This document shows, piece by piece, positions 32,962 to 42,409 of a DNA stretch of 64,000 bases (position 1 is its first letter; every line of letters begins with the position of its first letter). The DNA comes from an uncultured Lachnospiraceae bacterium (GTDB taxonomy: Bacteria > Bacillota > Clostridia > Lachnospirales > Lachnospiraceae). The stretch covers positions 1-64,000 of the forward strand of contig CAJUDZ010000016.1 of the NCBI GenBank assembly GCA_910584965.1. Direction: 5' to 3'. The notes under the pieces are model-generated. The model had not been told where the DNA came from. It did no database searches and worked only from the letters and a program-made list of their open reading frames with translations. The translations under genes and the position numbers were made by a program.

Positions 32962-33230
32962 TTCAGCGAACAAGGGGATACACGCCCTGCTCCATGATAT
33001 TTGAGCGATTTTCAGCGTTGTCCTCAATCGGCGTACGACCGGTACGCCTCAATCGTCTGCCTTGAAAATCACTCAAATATCTATGGACAGGGTCGAAGAG
33101 TCGAAAAGAAATCCATTTTAGTCTCTGCAAGGCGCTTGATTGACGCGTACTGGATGTACGCGGAATGAAAGCAACGCGGCAGAGGCTAAAATAGATTCTT
33201 TTCCGACCGTGTATCCCCTTGTCCACTGAA
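32962..33230. mobile_element. MITE-like element with terminal inverted repeats
   Basis: 269 bp with inverted ends of 23 bp differing at two positions; the inner part GACAAGGGGATACACG or AACAAGGGGATACACG is shared, and the outer end is TTCAG. Inside are two long hairpins: 32996-33081 (GATATTTGAG to CTCAAATATC) and 33103-33203 (GAAAAGAAATCCATTTTAG to its complement), each tipped by a small GTAC-containing hairpin. No credible gene. A target duplication is not obvious. It looks like a non-autonomous, foldback-type element. Confidence 0.65.
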
Positions 33231-33875
33231 GGTATTATAAGGTATTTCTATTTCAATAAGAGTTCCTTTTTCAGAAGAATCAATATTCATTTTTCCCTTT
33301 AGCAGACATACAGTCTCTTCCATTATTGTCATACCAAAATGACATCCAAACTGATCTACTTCTTTTTCCTCAAATCCTTTGCCATTGTCTTTTATTTTCA
33401 AATAATACTTATTCTTCTTTTCTTTTAATGAAATAAATAATTTATCTCCCTTCGAATGCTTTATAGCATTATAGCAGCATTCCTGGATTAATCTTAAAAT
33501 TGACATCTGTATTCTTTTATTTTCACATGAAACATCATCTATATCCATTTCCACAGAAAACTTATATTCTTTATTAATCAGACCGAGAACTTTTTCGATT
33601 GTAGACTTTAAACCCAAATCTTCTAACGAAACAGGATACATGTTGTATATAATGGTTCGAATCTCATTAATAATACTTCGTAATTCCTTTTCTACAGTGG
33701 CCAGTTCCAATTTAGCCTTTATCGGATCTTTATCAATATAAATTGAACTCAATTCAATCTTATGTATTAAATGAGAAAGGTTTTGTAAAGAAACATCATG
33801 CAAATCTTTTGCGATTCGCTGACGCTCTATTTCTATGACATCCAGGATAGATAAAATATTATTTTCGCTATTCAA
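33186..33875 (-). CDS. Soluble DegS-like histidine kinase, C-terminus rewritten by MITE
   Basis: 229 residues. The HisKA_3 dimerisation helix has the phosphoacceptor His in RQRIAKDLHDVSLQNLSHL near residue 22; the ATPase domain has RLIQECCYNAIKHSKG and the DNGKGFEEKEVDQFG motif. No sensor or membrane domain is present, so it resembles soluble DegS-type kinases. Up to residue 215 it is ordinary; the last 14 residues (FSGQGDTRSEKNLF) are encoded by the end of the MITE-like element. The fold should be complete because the ATPase domain normally ends at EIPY, so it may be functional. Confidence 0.8.
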   Translation of the reverse strand: MNSENNILSILDVIEIERQRIAKDLHDVSLQNLSHLIHKIELSSIYIDKDPIKAKLELATVEKELRSIINEIRTIIYNMYPVSLEDLGLKSTIEKVLGLINKEYKFSVEMDIDDVSCENKRIQMSILRLIQECCYNAIKHSKGDKLFISLKEKKNKYYLKIKDNGKGFEEKEVDQFGCHFGMTIMEETVCLLKGKMNIDSSEKGTLIEIEIPYNTFSGQGDTRSEKNLF

Positions 33876-33977
33876 AAGAAGTTACCAAGTTCAGACAATC
33901 TATAAGTAAATGTCTGCCTTTCATTATTTTCATATTAACATCATATAATAATTTTTATTATAAGAAAAGAGTTTTAT

Positions 33978-34005
33978 TTGTAATCATTGATATCTATGAT
34001 ATAAT
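33978..34005 (+). promoter_or_regulatory. Promoter of the alpha/beta hydrolase gene
   Basis: TTGTAA, 16-base spacer, TATAAT, about 50 bases before the start codon. Confidence 0.55.
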
Positions 34006-34027
34006 AACTATAAAACAATGCTTGAAA

Positions 34028-34040
34028 GTGCAATTTGCAC
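34028..34040 (+). promoter_or_regulatory. Palindrome GTGCAATTTGCAC downstream of the promoter
   Basis: A 13-bp palindrome with a single central base lies about 20 bases after the -10 box and just before the ribosome site, an operator-like position. Confidence 0.35.
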
Positions 34041-34054
34041 ATTAAGAAAGGAGC

Positions 34055-35011
34055 ATGAAAATAAATATGAATAAAAAAATTATAACCACCGGTATCCTAT
34101 CGGCATCCGCTATTGCTGCTATTCATATAATCAACAGAATACATAATTTATTTTACACTTCCGGGAAACTTTTAACATGCTCTGAAAATTATTATTATAA
34201 ATGGCGTTTTGGTCGAATAAAGTATGATAAAAAAGGAAAAGGTACTCCTATTCTTTTCGTCCATGATCTGACGTCCGGAAGTTCAGGTTATGAATTTCAC
34301 AGATTGATCAATAATCTGACAGACCAGCATGAAATCTATACATTAGATTTATTGGGATACGGACTTTCCGATAAGCCTTCACTTACATACACGAATAATT
34401 TATACGAACAGCTGATCAGTGATTTTATAAAAAATGTTATCGGTAAAAAAACTTCTGTTATTGCAACCGGATATTCCATTCCTTTTATCATTACAGCCTG
34501 TCATCACAATCAGGAACTTTTTGATAAAATGATTTTTATCAATCCACAGAGTCTGTACAGCCAAAACCAGATTCCATCCAAACAGACTAAATTTTTAAAG
34601 ATTATTTTTGAAACACCTGTTATTGGTACTTTCATCTATAATATTTTGAATACAAAACATATTTTTGAAAAAACTTTTGAAGAAGAATATTTTTATGATA
34701 AATCCAACATCAAGGAAAAATATATTTTAAATTATATGGAAGCCTCTCAATTATCCAGTTATTATTCCAAATATTCTTTTGCAAGCTTTACCGGAAAATT
34801 TATGAATACTAATGTTATTCATTCTTTAAAAGAGATCAATAACAGTATTCTCATGATCGGCGGAGCCGGAAAAAAAGAAATTGAAACGATATTGGAAAAC
34901 TATGTTTATTATAATCAATCCATTGAAACAGCGTATTTATCCGAAACGAAACATCTTCCACAGCTGGAATCGCCGGATAAAGTGCTGGAACAGATCAGAT
35001 TATTTATATAA
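34055..35011 (+). CDS. Membrane-anchored alpha/beta hydrolase
   Basis: 318 residues. An N-terminal hydrophobic helix (about 10-25, TTGILSASAIAAIHI) suggests membrane anchoring. The hydrolase fold has the oxyanion region FVHDLTSGSSG, the strand YTLDLLGYGLSDKP, nucleophile Ser in ATGYSIPF near residue 150, and catalytic His in SETKHLPQLE near 300. Substrate unknown. The ATG at 34055 sits one base after AAGGAG; an ATG four codons later is an alternative. It is monocistronic, ending at a bidirectional terminator. Confidence 0.78.
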   Translation: MKINMNKKIITTGILSASAIAAIHIINRIHNLFYTSGKLLTCSENYYYKWRFGRIKYDKKGKGTPILFVHDLTSGSSGYEFHRLINNLTDQHEIYTLDLLGYGLSDKPSLTYTNNLYEQLISDFIKNVIGKKTSVIATGYSIPFIITACHHNQELFDKMIFINPQSLYSQNQIPSKQTKFLKIIFETPVIGTFIYNILNTKHIFEKTFEEEYFYDKSNIKEKYILNYMEASQLSSYYSKYSFASFTGKFMNTNVIHSLKEINNSILMIGGAGKKEIETILENYVYYNQSIETAYLSETKHLPQLESPDKVLEQIRLFI

Positions 35012-35019
35012 GCTGTCAG

Positions 35020-35051
35020 AACAGCCGCACATTCAAATGTTCGGCTGTTTT
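35020..35051. terminator. Bidirectional terminator between hydrolase and acyltransferase
   Basis: AACAGCCG pairs with CGGCTGTT, with a second inner pairing of ACATT with AATGT, followed by TTTTG on the plus strand. It lies between convergent genes and overlaps the acyltransferase stop. Confidence 0.65.
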
Positions 35052-36094
35052 GATATTTTCCGGAAAAGTACTTCCAGCTTTTCAGCAATTATTTCTGTCA
35101 AAACATTGATTTTAAACATTTTAAATAATTGCTGCCTTATCCATTCTATGATGCTGCATACAATAAAAACACAGAGTAAAATCAGTATTATTATAAAAAT
35201 ATTATTTTTTTCCACAAGCCATAAATTGATTTGCAATTTGGTCCAAAGATATCCCGATATATTTCTATTATTATGAATCAGATATACTCCAAACGTTAAA
35301 CCTCCAAAAAAATTAATTATGTTCGATATCTTCAGATTGTTTACTTTAATAGAACAAAAAGTCAGAAACAAAAAAACAGAAGCACATAGTGCAGGTAAAG
35401 AATTAAAGGAATATAAAAGTTCCGAATGATTTTTCAATAAAAATTTGCTGAACGGTATGATCAAAACAGATACAAAATAAAATACCATAATTTTTCTTCC
35501 CATACCGTCCTTATAATAATTTCTGATATAAGCCCCGAGCAAATATAAAAAGATAAACCATGCGATTCCATAAGCGCCGCCGTCTCCCAGCCAGTTATTC
35601 GCATTCATAAAAGTCGGAATAACGCTGAAGAAAAGCGTAAGAATCATTAATAAACTTTTATACTGTACTTTTTTCAGATGCTGTATTGCCATATTCAGAT
35701 AGGGAGTCAGACAATATAATCCCAGATATGTCGTAACAAACCAGTATTCTCTGTTTGTAATCGGAAAAACAATTTGTCTCTTGCTGCTCTTAAATTCGAT
35801 CTGCATAAAATATGCCGCCAACGCAATGACAATAGAATAAAACAATACCTGAAAATAAAGCGACAATAATTTTTTCAGTTTAAATTCTGATTCTTTATAA
35901 AAATAACCGCTGATCAATACATAACAATTTACACCCGTCATACATAAACCGTATAAAATCCATGAAATATAATATACAGCCTGATTCTGATTCATTTCCC
36001 ATAAGACAGAAGTTTTCGTCAGAAGATGAATCATGACTACCATAAACATAGATATAACTCTTAGCAATTCAATATTAGAACTTCTTTTTTTCAT
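35033..36094 (-). CDS. Acyltransferase family 3 membrane protein
   Basis: 353 residues with about ten membrane helices. The opening RSSNIELLRVISMFMVVMIH is the hallmark of acyltransferase 3 proteins (R..x..E.LR....V...H), in which the His and Arg near the N-terminus are essential for transferring O-acyl groups to cell-surface sugars. Specific acceptor cannot be told. It lies between the housekeeping gene rsmG and the hydrolase, as a probable insertion into the conserved origin gene order. Confidence 0.82.
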   Translation of the reverse strand: MKKRSSNIELLRVISMFMVVMIHLLTKTSVLWEMNQNQAVYYISWILYGLCMTGVNCYVLISGYFYKESEFKLKKLLSLYFQVLFYSIVIALAAYFMQIEFKSSKRQIVFPITNREYWFVTTYLGLYCLTPYLNMAIQHLKKVQYKSLLMILTLFFSVIPTFMNANNWLGDGGAYGIAWFIFLYLLGAYIRNYYKDGMGRKIMVFYFVSVLIIPFSKFLLKNHSELLYSFNSLPALCASVFLFLTFCSIKVNNLKISNIINFFGGLTFGVYLIHNNRNISGYLWTKLQINLWLVEKNNIFIIILILLCVFIVCSIIEWIRQQLFKMFKINVLTEIIAEKLEVLFRKISKQPNI

Positions 36095-36134
36095 GTATAC
36101 AGATACCTCATTCCTGTATTATTCCTGACCCTTA

Positions 36135-36869
36135 CTATTTTATCGGTTTCTTCAAAGGAACCCCTGCTTTTCTCGGATAACATAAGGGAGTTTCTTTTTC
36201 TTTACGAATCACGAGTAAATTCCGATATATATCGGAACCGGGTATGATAAACTCCACCTGATTTTCCACCCTTCCGCCAAGAACGGCAACTGCGTGTTCG
36301 GCCTCTTTTAATTCTTCGGTAAGTTTTTCCGATTTATAAGAAATAAAACATCCGCCCTTTTTTACATAAGGAATGCAATATTCAGCAAGCGTGGAAAGAT
36401 TGGAAACTGCTCTGGAAACACATAAATCATATTTCTCCCTGTATTCTGCTTTTTTTGCAAAATCTTCCGCCCTTCCATGAAATGCTTCTATCTTCTGCAA
36501 ATTTAAATTTTCAATTACAGTTTGTAAAAAACCGACTCTTTTATTCAAAGAATCGAGCAGCGTTATGTTTAAATCCGGAAATGCAATTTTCAAAGGAATA
36601 CCCGGAAATCCTGCGCCCGTTCCAATATCCATGACAGATATGGGAGAATCTACATTATACGCTTTAACAAGAGAAAGACTGTCTATAAAATGTTTTTTAC
36701 ATACTTCATCGAAATCAGTTATTGCAGTCAGATTCATAATCTGGTTCCATTCTGCCAATAATTCATAATATGTCATAAACTGACATAATTGTTTTTCATT
36801 CAATGAAATATGTAATTCCTCCAAATCATTCCGAAATAAATCCGGATGATATTTTTTCAATTCTGCCAT
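36135..36869 (-). CDS. rsmG: 16S rRNA (guanine-527-N7) methyltransferase
   Basis: 244 residues. The SAM-binding motif is VMDIGTGAGFPGIPLKI near residue 75, followed by ITLLDSLNKRVGFLQ and, further on, CVSRAVSNLSTLAEY. It methylates the conserved G527 of 16S rRNA. It sits directly after mnmG in the conserved mnmE-mnmG-rsmG order. Confidence 0.93.
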   Translation of the reverse strand: MAELKKYHPDLFRNDLEELHISLNEKQLCQFMTYYELLAEWNQIMNLTAITDFDEVCKKHFIDSLSLVKAYNVDSPISVMDIGTGAGFPGIPLKIAFPDLNITLLDSLNKRVGFLQTVIENLNLQKIEAFHGRAEDFAKKAEYREKYDLCVSRAVSNLSTLAEYCIPYVKKGGCFISYKSEKLTEELKEAEHAVAVLGGRVENQVEFIIPGSDIYRNLLVIRKEKETPLCYPRKAGVPLKKPIK

Positions 36870-36916
36870 ATAAAAACTATATATTCCTTTCTGATCATAA
36901 CATTTTATACCGGTCT

Positions 36917-38821
36917 CTATTTTGCATGATATTTCTGTTCCAGATAAATAAGTAAAACCGAAATATCGGCCGGCGATACGCCTGAAATTCTTGAAGCCTG
37001 TCCCACCGAAACAGGTTTATAAGCCGTCAGTTTCTGCCTCGCTTCCAAACGAAGACTGCTCACATCCTGATAGTCCAGATCAGGCGGTATTCGTTTCTTT
37101 TCCATCTTCTTAAACTGTTCCACCTGTTTCATCTGTCTTTCAATATAACCTTCATACTTAATCTCAATTTCTACCTGCTCTATCACATCATCCGGAAGAG
37201 ATTTTCTTTCGGTATCGATCTCAGACAGAATTTCATAAGAAAGTTCAGGACGGCACATCAATTCCGCAAGATTTGTTCCGGTTTTTAATAAAGAACTTCC
37301 ATGAGCTTCCATAAATTTCTGATGTTCCTTCGATGCGCCGATTACCGTATTTTTTAAACGCAGTATTTCTTTTTCTATCATTTCCTGTTTCTTTAAAGTG
37401 AGATCGTATTGTTCTTTCGAAACAAGTCCGGATTCAAATCCGATTTTGCGAAGCCTGAGATCGGCGTTATCCTGACGAAGCAGCAGTCTGTATTCCGCTC
37501 TGGAAGTCATCATCCGATACGGTTCAAAATTTTCTTTCGTAACGAGATCATCCACAAGAACCCCGATATATGCCTGAGAACGATCTAACGTAACAGGTTC
37601 TTTGTCATGAATGGTGAGCGCCGCATTGATTCCGGCAAGCAGTCCCTGTGCTGCCGCTTCCTCATACCCGCTGCTTCCGTTAAATTGTCCGGCACTGAAC
37701 AGACCTTTTATTTTCTTAAATTCCAACGTCGGATATAATTGTCTCGGGTCGATGCAGTCATATTCTATCGCATAGGCATTGCGCACAATTTTACAATGTT
37801 CCAGACCCGGAACCGTCCGATACATAGCAAGCTGTACATCTTCCGGTAAAGAAGAAGACATCCCTCCCACATACATTTCATTCGTATGTATTCCTTCCGG
37901 TTCAATAAACACCTGATGGCGTTCCTTATCCGCAAACTTTACAACTTTATCTTCAATCGAAGGGCAATATCTCGGCCCTGTTCCTTCTATAATTCCGGCA
38001 TAAATCGGAGACCGATCCAGATTATTCCTGATGATTTCATGCGTCTTCTCATTCGTATAAGTCAGCCAGCAGGATACCTGATCGATCTGTACATCTTTCG
38101 GATCTGTGGAAAAAGAAAAAGGAATTACTTTTTCATCCCCAAACTGTTCTTCCATTTTCTGAAAATCAATGGAACGTTTGTCCATCCTGGCCGGCGTTCC
38201 CGTTTTAAACCTTCTTATTTCAATTCCCAGTTTTTTTAAGGAATCCGTCAGATAATTTGCCGGCTGTAAACCGTTCGGTCCGGTATAGGTAATCGCCTCC
38301 CCGCAGAGACATCTGGCCTTTAAATAAGTGCCCGTACAAAGAATTACCGCTTTACATTCATAAACCGTTCCCGTAAAAGTTTTCACTCCGGTTATTTTAT
38401 AAAGGGAATCCTGATTCTCGTCCGGCGATATATTTTCCGACAAAAGTTCACATACTTCCGCCTGCTTAATCGTGAGATGCTCCTGATTCTCAAGGACTTT
38501 CCGCATTTCTCTGGAATATTCTGCCTTATCCGCCTGCGCGCGAAGAGAATGTACGGCAGGGCCTTTCGATTTATTCAGCATCTTGGACTGGATAAAAGTT
38601 TTGTCAATGTTCTTTCCCATCTCCCCGCCAAGAGCATCGATCTCCCTGACAAGATGCCCCTTTGAAGTTCCGCCGATATTCGGGTTACAGGGCATCATTG
38701 CTATACTATCAATACTTACCGTAAAAATAACCGTTTCCAATCCAAGCCTTGCACAGGAAAGCGCCGCTTCACATCCTGCATGTCCGGCTCCTACCACGCA
38801 TACATCAACATGTTCATTCAT
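36917..38821 (-). CDS. mnmG: tRNA uridine-5-carboxymethylaminomethyl modification enzyme MnmG
   Basis: 634 residues from the ATG preceded by GGAG. The FAD-binding motif is VCVVGAGHAGCEAALSCARL at the N-terminus; the second signature is TGTPARMDKRSIDFQKMEEQ, and GYEEAAAQGLLAGINAAL lies near residue 370. With MnmE it modifies wobble uridine of several tRNAs, using FAD and a folate carbon donor. The C-terminal helical region binds MnmE. Confidence 0.95.
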   Translation of the reverse strand: MNEHVDVCVVGAGHAGCEAALSCARLGLETVIFTVSIDSIAMMPCNPNIGGTSKGHLVREIDALGGEMGKNIDKTFIQSKMLNKSKGPAVHSLRAQADKAEYSREMRKVLENQEHLTIKQAEVCELLSENISPDENQDSLYKITGVKTFTGTVYECKAVILCTGTYLKARCLCGEAITYTGPNGLQPANYLTDSLKKLGIEIRRFKTGTPARMDKRSIDFQKMEEQFGDEKVIPFSFSTDPKDVQIDQVSCWLTYTNEKTHEIIRNNLDRSPIYAGIIEGTGPRYCPSIEDKVVKFADKERHQVFIEPEGIHTNEMYVGGMSSSLPEDVQLAMYRTVPGLEHCKIVRNAYAIEYDCIDPRQLYPTLEFKKIKGLFSAGQFNGSSGYEEAAAQGLLAGINAALTIHDKEPVTLDRSQAYIGVLVDDLVTKENFEPYRMMTSRAEYRLLLRQDNADLRLRKIGFESGLVSKEQYDLTLKKQEMIEKEILRLKNTVIGASKEHQKFMEAHGSSLLKTGTNLAELMCRPELSYEILSEIDTERKSLPDDVIEQVEIEIKYEGYIERQMKQVEQFKKMEKKRIPPDLDYQDVSSLRLEARQKLTAYKPVSVGQASRISGVSPADISVLLIYLEQKYHAK

Positions 38822-38893
38822 ATAATCTCCATGCCTTTCTCTCATCTTGCGAACTTTGAAGCCGAGACGCTATCAGCATCGACACAAATTCGC

Positions 38894-38913
38894 GGTTGAA
38901 AAATTTTTCAACC
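38894..38913. repeat. Perfect 20-bp palindrome between mnmE and mnmG
   Basis: GGTTGAAAAATTTTTCAACC lies just beyond the mnmE stop. It could act as a weak terminator or mRNA-processing hairpin. The 72 bases to the mnmG start otherwise show nothing. Confidence 0.4.
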
Positions 38914-38915
38914 TA

Positions 38916-40301
38916 TTATTTCCCCATACAGAATTTTGAAAAAATCTCATTCACCAGATCTTCTCCTACTTCTTCCCCTGTTATCAATCCAAGAGAAGCA
39001 CAGGCGCTCGTCAGATCGATCGAATAAAAATCTTCCGGCATACAATTCTCGATACTTTTTCTTACCTGAAGCATACTCTCATAGGCATTTTTAATTGCTT
39101 CTTTATGTCTCATATTGGTAATATAAACTTCATCATTATAAGAAAGATTACCATGAATAAACATTTCCTTTATCGTCTTTGTAAAATAATCAATACCGGA
39201 TCTTTCTGTCATGGAAGTCTTCATAATAATTCCGTTATCCATAAAATAAGCTTTAATCTCTTCTTCTGTTACACAGACATTCAGATCTGATTTATTCAAA
39301 AGTATGATTACCTTCTTATCTTTTATCATATCAACAATATTAAAATCATTTTCATCCATCGGAACGGACGCATCCACCATGTAAATGATTAAATCCGCAT
39401 CTTCTATCGCTTTTTTTGCTCTCTCCACTCCGATTTTTTCAACAATGTCAGCCGTATTCCTAATACCGGCCGTATCCGTCACATTCAAAGTAATACCACC
39501 GAAAGAAACCGTTTCTTCCAGAATATCTCTTGTTGTTCCGGCGACATCCGTGACGATCGCCTTATCTTCTCCAACCAGTATATTCATAAAAGAAGATTTT
39601 CCGACATTCGGCTTTCCTACAATAACCGTCCGGATTCCCTCTTTCAATAATTTTCCGTCATGTGCGGAATCCAGCAATTTTTTTAGTCCGGCACAGATTT
39701 CTTCCGTTTTCGCCATTAATTTTTCCGGATAATCTTCCAGACTGATATGTTCCGGATCATCCAGAGCAGATTCTATAAAAGCAATCTCATATAATATTTC
39801 ATCTCTCAACTTTTTGATGAGTTCGGAAAGGGAACCTTTTAACTGTTTCATGGAACTTTTCAGGGCAAATTCATTTTTGGAAGAAATCATATCCATAACC
39901 GCTTCCGCCTTCGAAAGGTCAATTCTTCCGTTTAAAAAAGCTCTCTTCGTAAATTCTCCCGGTTCGGCAATTCTCGCTCCGGCGGCCGTTATGATATCCA
40001 TTATTTTCTGTATTATAAAAACACCGCCGTGACAGTTAATTTCAACAATATCTTCCATCGTATAACTATGTGGGGCTTTCATAACCGAAACCATCACTTC
40101 ATCTATATAAGTATCATCCTTATCAATGATATAACCATAATGAATCGTATGGGACCGAAAAGATTCCAGGCACTTCTCATTTCTTTTATTTACAAAAAAA
40201 GGATGTGCAATCGAAACCGCATCTTTTCCGCTGATACGGATAATGCCGATACCCGAATTCGTCATAGCCGTTGAAATTGCAGCAATCGTATCCGTTTTCA
40301 T
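38916..40301 (-). CDS. mnmE: tRNA modification GTPase MnmE
   Basis: 461 residues. The N-terminal folate-binding domain (about 1-120) is followed by a helical domain with an inserted G domain: G1 GKPNVGKSSF near 227, G3 DTAGI, G4 LNKSD. The C-terminus ends in FSKFCMGK, the C.GK ending carrying the conserved Cys. It works with MnmG on wobble uridine. Confidence 0.95.
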   Translation of the reverse strand: MKTDTIAAISTAMTNSGIGIIRISGKDAVSIAHPFFVNKRNEKCLESFRSHTIHYGYIIDKDDTYIDEVMVSVMKAPHSYTMEDIVEINCHGGVFIIQKIMDIITAAGARIAEPGEFTKRAFLNGRIDLSKAEAVMDMISSKNEFALKSSMKQLKGSLSELIKKLRDEILYEIAFIESALDDPEHISLEDYPEKLMAKTEEICAGLKKLLDSAHDGKLLKEGIRTVIVGKPNVGKSSFMNILVGEDKAIVTDVAGTTRDILEETVSFGGITLNVTDTAGIRNTADIVEKIGVERAKKAIEDADLIIYMVDASVPMDENDFNIVDMIKDKKVIILLNKSDLNVCVTEEEIKAYFMDNGIIMKTSMTERSGIDYFTKTIKEMFIHGNLSYNDEVYITNMRHKEAIKNAYESMLQVRKSIENCMPEDFYSIDLTSACASLGLITGEEVGEDLVNEIFSKFCMGK

Positions 40302-40365
40302 ATTTATATCCTATCTGCGCATTAAAACGCATTCAAATTATTTCTTAATTAAAATATATCTTATA

Positions 40366-40401
40366 AAAATTGGAATGTAAATAAATTTACATTCCAATTT
40401 T
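40366..40401. terminator. Perfect bidirectional terminator between jag and mnmE
   Basis: Arms of 17 bp (AAAATTGGAATGTAAAT and its complement) around two bases, ending in a T-run on both strands. It separates jag from mnmE, so these are probably distinct transcripts. Confidence 0.75.
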
Positions 40402-40409
40402 ATCTCTGT

Positions 40410-41045
40410 TTATGACTTACTGTATTTTTTTAAAACAACCACAACATGTCTGAACGGTTCATCGCCTTCGCTGTGTGTAGTAACATACTTATCATTTTGC
40501 AGCGCGGAATGAATAATCCTTCTTTCATAAGGATTCATCGGTTCCAAAGATACGGGTCTTTTTGTCCTCTTTACCTTATAGGAAATATTTTTTGCAAGAT
40601 TTTCCAGCGTTTCTTTTCTTCTCTGTCTGTAATTTTCCGTATCTACCTTCACGTGAATATAATCTTCCACATCTTTATTCACAACGAGAGAAACCAGATA
40701 CTGTAAAGAATCGAGAGTCTGTCCTCTTTTACCGATCAGAACACCCATTTCATCGCCGCTTAAATCAATATTCATGGAATTGTTCAATTCATCATACTGA
40801 ATATCCACAACGACTACCAGATTCATCGCTTCAAAAACGCTTTTCAGAAAGTCTTTTGCCCTATCCTGAACGGAAGATTTCACTCTGGCTTTAATGACAG
40901 CCGGTTTGGAACCTATTCCAAGAAAACCGGAAGAACCTTCTTCCACCACTTCATACTCCAGTTTATCACTCGTCACAACAAATTTCTGACATGCTTCCGT
41001 AATAGCATCATTCACTGTTTTAGCCGAAAACTCTATAAAATCCAT
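40410..41045 (-). CDS. jag: KH/R3H RNA-binding protein (Jag, KhpB)
   Basis: 211 residues. The Jag N-terminal domain contains AKTVNDAITEACQKF; the KH domain has LIGKRGQTLDSLQYL (GxxG loop); the R3H domain has MNPYERRIIHSALQ, in which the R...H spacing gives the name. It binds RNA, in other Firmicutes as a heterodimer with KhpA, and affects cell elongation. Its position after yidC is conserved. Confidence 0.92.
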   Translation of the reverse strand: MDFIEFSAKTVNDAITEACQKFVVTSDKLEYEVVEEGSSGFLGIGSKPAVIKARVKSSVQDRAKDFLKSVFEAMNLVVVVDIQYDELNNSMNIDLSGDEMGVLIGKRGQTLDSLQYLVSLVVNKDVEDYIHVKVDTENYRQRRKETLENLAKNISYKVKRTKRPVSLEPMNPYERRIIHSALQNDKYVTTHSEGDEPFRHVVVVLKKYSKS

Positions 41046-41083
41046 AACTTAACTCTCCTTACTCACAAATCAATGCCAAAAGA

Positions 41084-42385
41084 CTATCTGTTATTCTTTT
41101 CATTATACTGTTTTACCATATTAGCCTTTGCCGCCAGACTTCCCGGTTTTGCATTCTTGTTATAATACTCGGTAGATCTTTTTACCGCTTCGTCCTTTTC
41201 TTCCTGAGACAATGAAGGTTTTGCCGGTTTATTGGAATGATTTACATTTCTGGTATTCATATTAGCATAAGCGTTTAATTTCTCCGCTCTGACGCCGGCT
41301 TTTTCCATCTTCTTTTTCGCTTTTTCAGAATTTTTACTGATCAGTTCATCCAAATCTATCTTATCGATATGTTTGTTGATGATAACCTGCTGAATACTTC
41401 TTACTACCGCACCCGCAACCCAGTAAAGGCCTACACCGGCCGGAAGCGTATAACAGAAAAATGCGGACATAATCGGCATCATCATATTCATCATCTTCAT
41501 GGACTGCATCATGGTATTCTGCTGATCGTTCTCATTATTAGAAGCCTGCTGCGGCATCAGCTTTACATTAATCCATTGTGTAACAGCCGCAAGAACCGGA
41601 ATCGCAAGCGCCGCAATAATCATCCCATAAGCGCCGGCGCTCATGGCTTCTTTCATGGTAAAAGAAGGAGAATTGGCAATATTCAATCCCAGAAAATTAT
41701 TATAGCGGTCCAATAAAGAAAGCGTATTATCCACATCTGCGGAAAGACTCGGGAATTTATCTTTAATACTGAGCCACTCCGCACTGGAAGCCTTATTCAA
41801 TACATCGATAAAAGTATTCTGTACATAAGTCGATACGCCGCTTACAAACGATTCGTTTTCAAACTGTTTGGCATACATCCCTGCGTTGCTGAAACTCTGA
41901 AGTAATTCCGTACTTCCATTCTGTTTCACCAGATTTTCAACGAGCGGAAAAAAGGCATTTTTAATGCTGCTTACATAAGCGGGCATATTATAGATAACAC
42001 GATACAAAGCCCACATGATCGGGAGCTGAATCAACAGCTGTACACAGCTTCCCGAAGGCGAAACTCCATATTTTGCGTAAACAGCCTGTGTTTCCGCCTG
42101 CATGGCCATCATGGAATCATTATCTTTTTTGTTTTTATACTTTGCCTGAACTGCCTGAAGTTCAGGATTCATCTTAGCGGAAAGTTTAGAAAATTTCTGC
42201 TGTTTAATCGTAAGCGGCATCATTAACAAATACATGACGATTGTAAATAAAATGATAGCCAATCCGATATTTGGGATTCCAATCTTATCGATTACAAAAA
42301 AGATACCTTCCATTATATAGCCCAGCAATTTCGTGATAGGCCCTATAATAAACGTGGAATCCTGCGTTAATAAAATACCTGGCAC
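41084..42385 (-). CDS. yidC: Membrane protein insertase YidC/Oxa1
   Basis: 433 residues with GTG start after AAGGAGG. The first membrane helix is near residues 13-30, then IGLAIILFTIVMYLLMMPLT. The cytoplasmic hairpin KQQKFSKLSAKMNPELQAVQ, YKNKKDNDSMMA is typical. The last about 80 residues are basic (RNVNHSNKPAKPS), suited to ribosome contact. A long extracytoplasmic segment (about 150-230) is larger than in minimal YidC of Bacillus. It inserts membrane proteins. Confidence 0.93.
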   Translation of the reverse strand: MPGILLTQDSTFIIGPITKLLGYIMEGIFFVIDKIGIPNIGLAIILFTIVMYLLMMPLTIKQQKFSKLSAKMNPELQAVQAKYKNKKDNDSMMAMQAETQAVYAKYGVSPSGSCVQLLIQLPIMWALYRVIYNMPAYVSSIKNAFFPLVENLVKQNGSTELLQSFSNAGMYAKQFENESFVSGVSTYVQNTFIDVLNKASSAEWLSIKDKFPSLSADVDNTLSLLDRYNNFLGLNIANSPSFTMKEAMSAGAYGMIIAALAIPVLAAVTQWINVKLMPQQASNNENDQQNTMMQSMKMMNMMMPIMSAFFCYTLPAGVGLYWVAGAVVRSIQQVIINKHIDKIDLDELISKNSEKAKKKMEKAGVRAEKLNAYANMNTRNVNHSNKPAKPSLSQEEKDEAVKRSTEYYNKNAKPGSLAAKANMVKQYNEKNNR

Positions 42386-42409
42386 TCCTGTTTCCTCCTT
42401 ATTATCTTT

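Noticed and set aside
32963..33226. 87-codon open frame inside the MITE-like element
   Set aside because: It runs through the hairpin arms and is explained by the inverted repeats; no ribosome site and no recognised domain.
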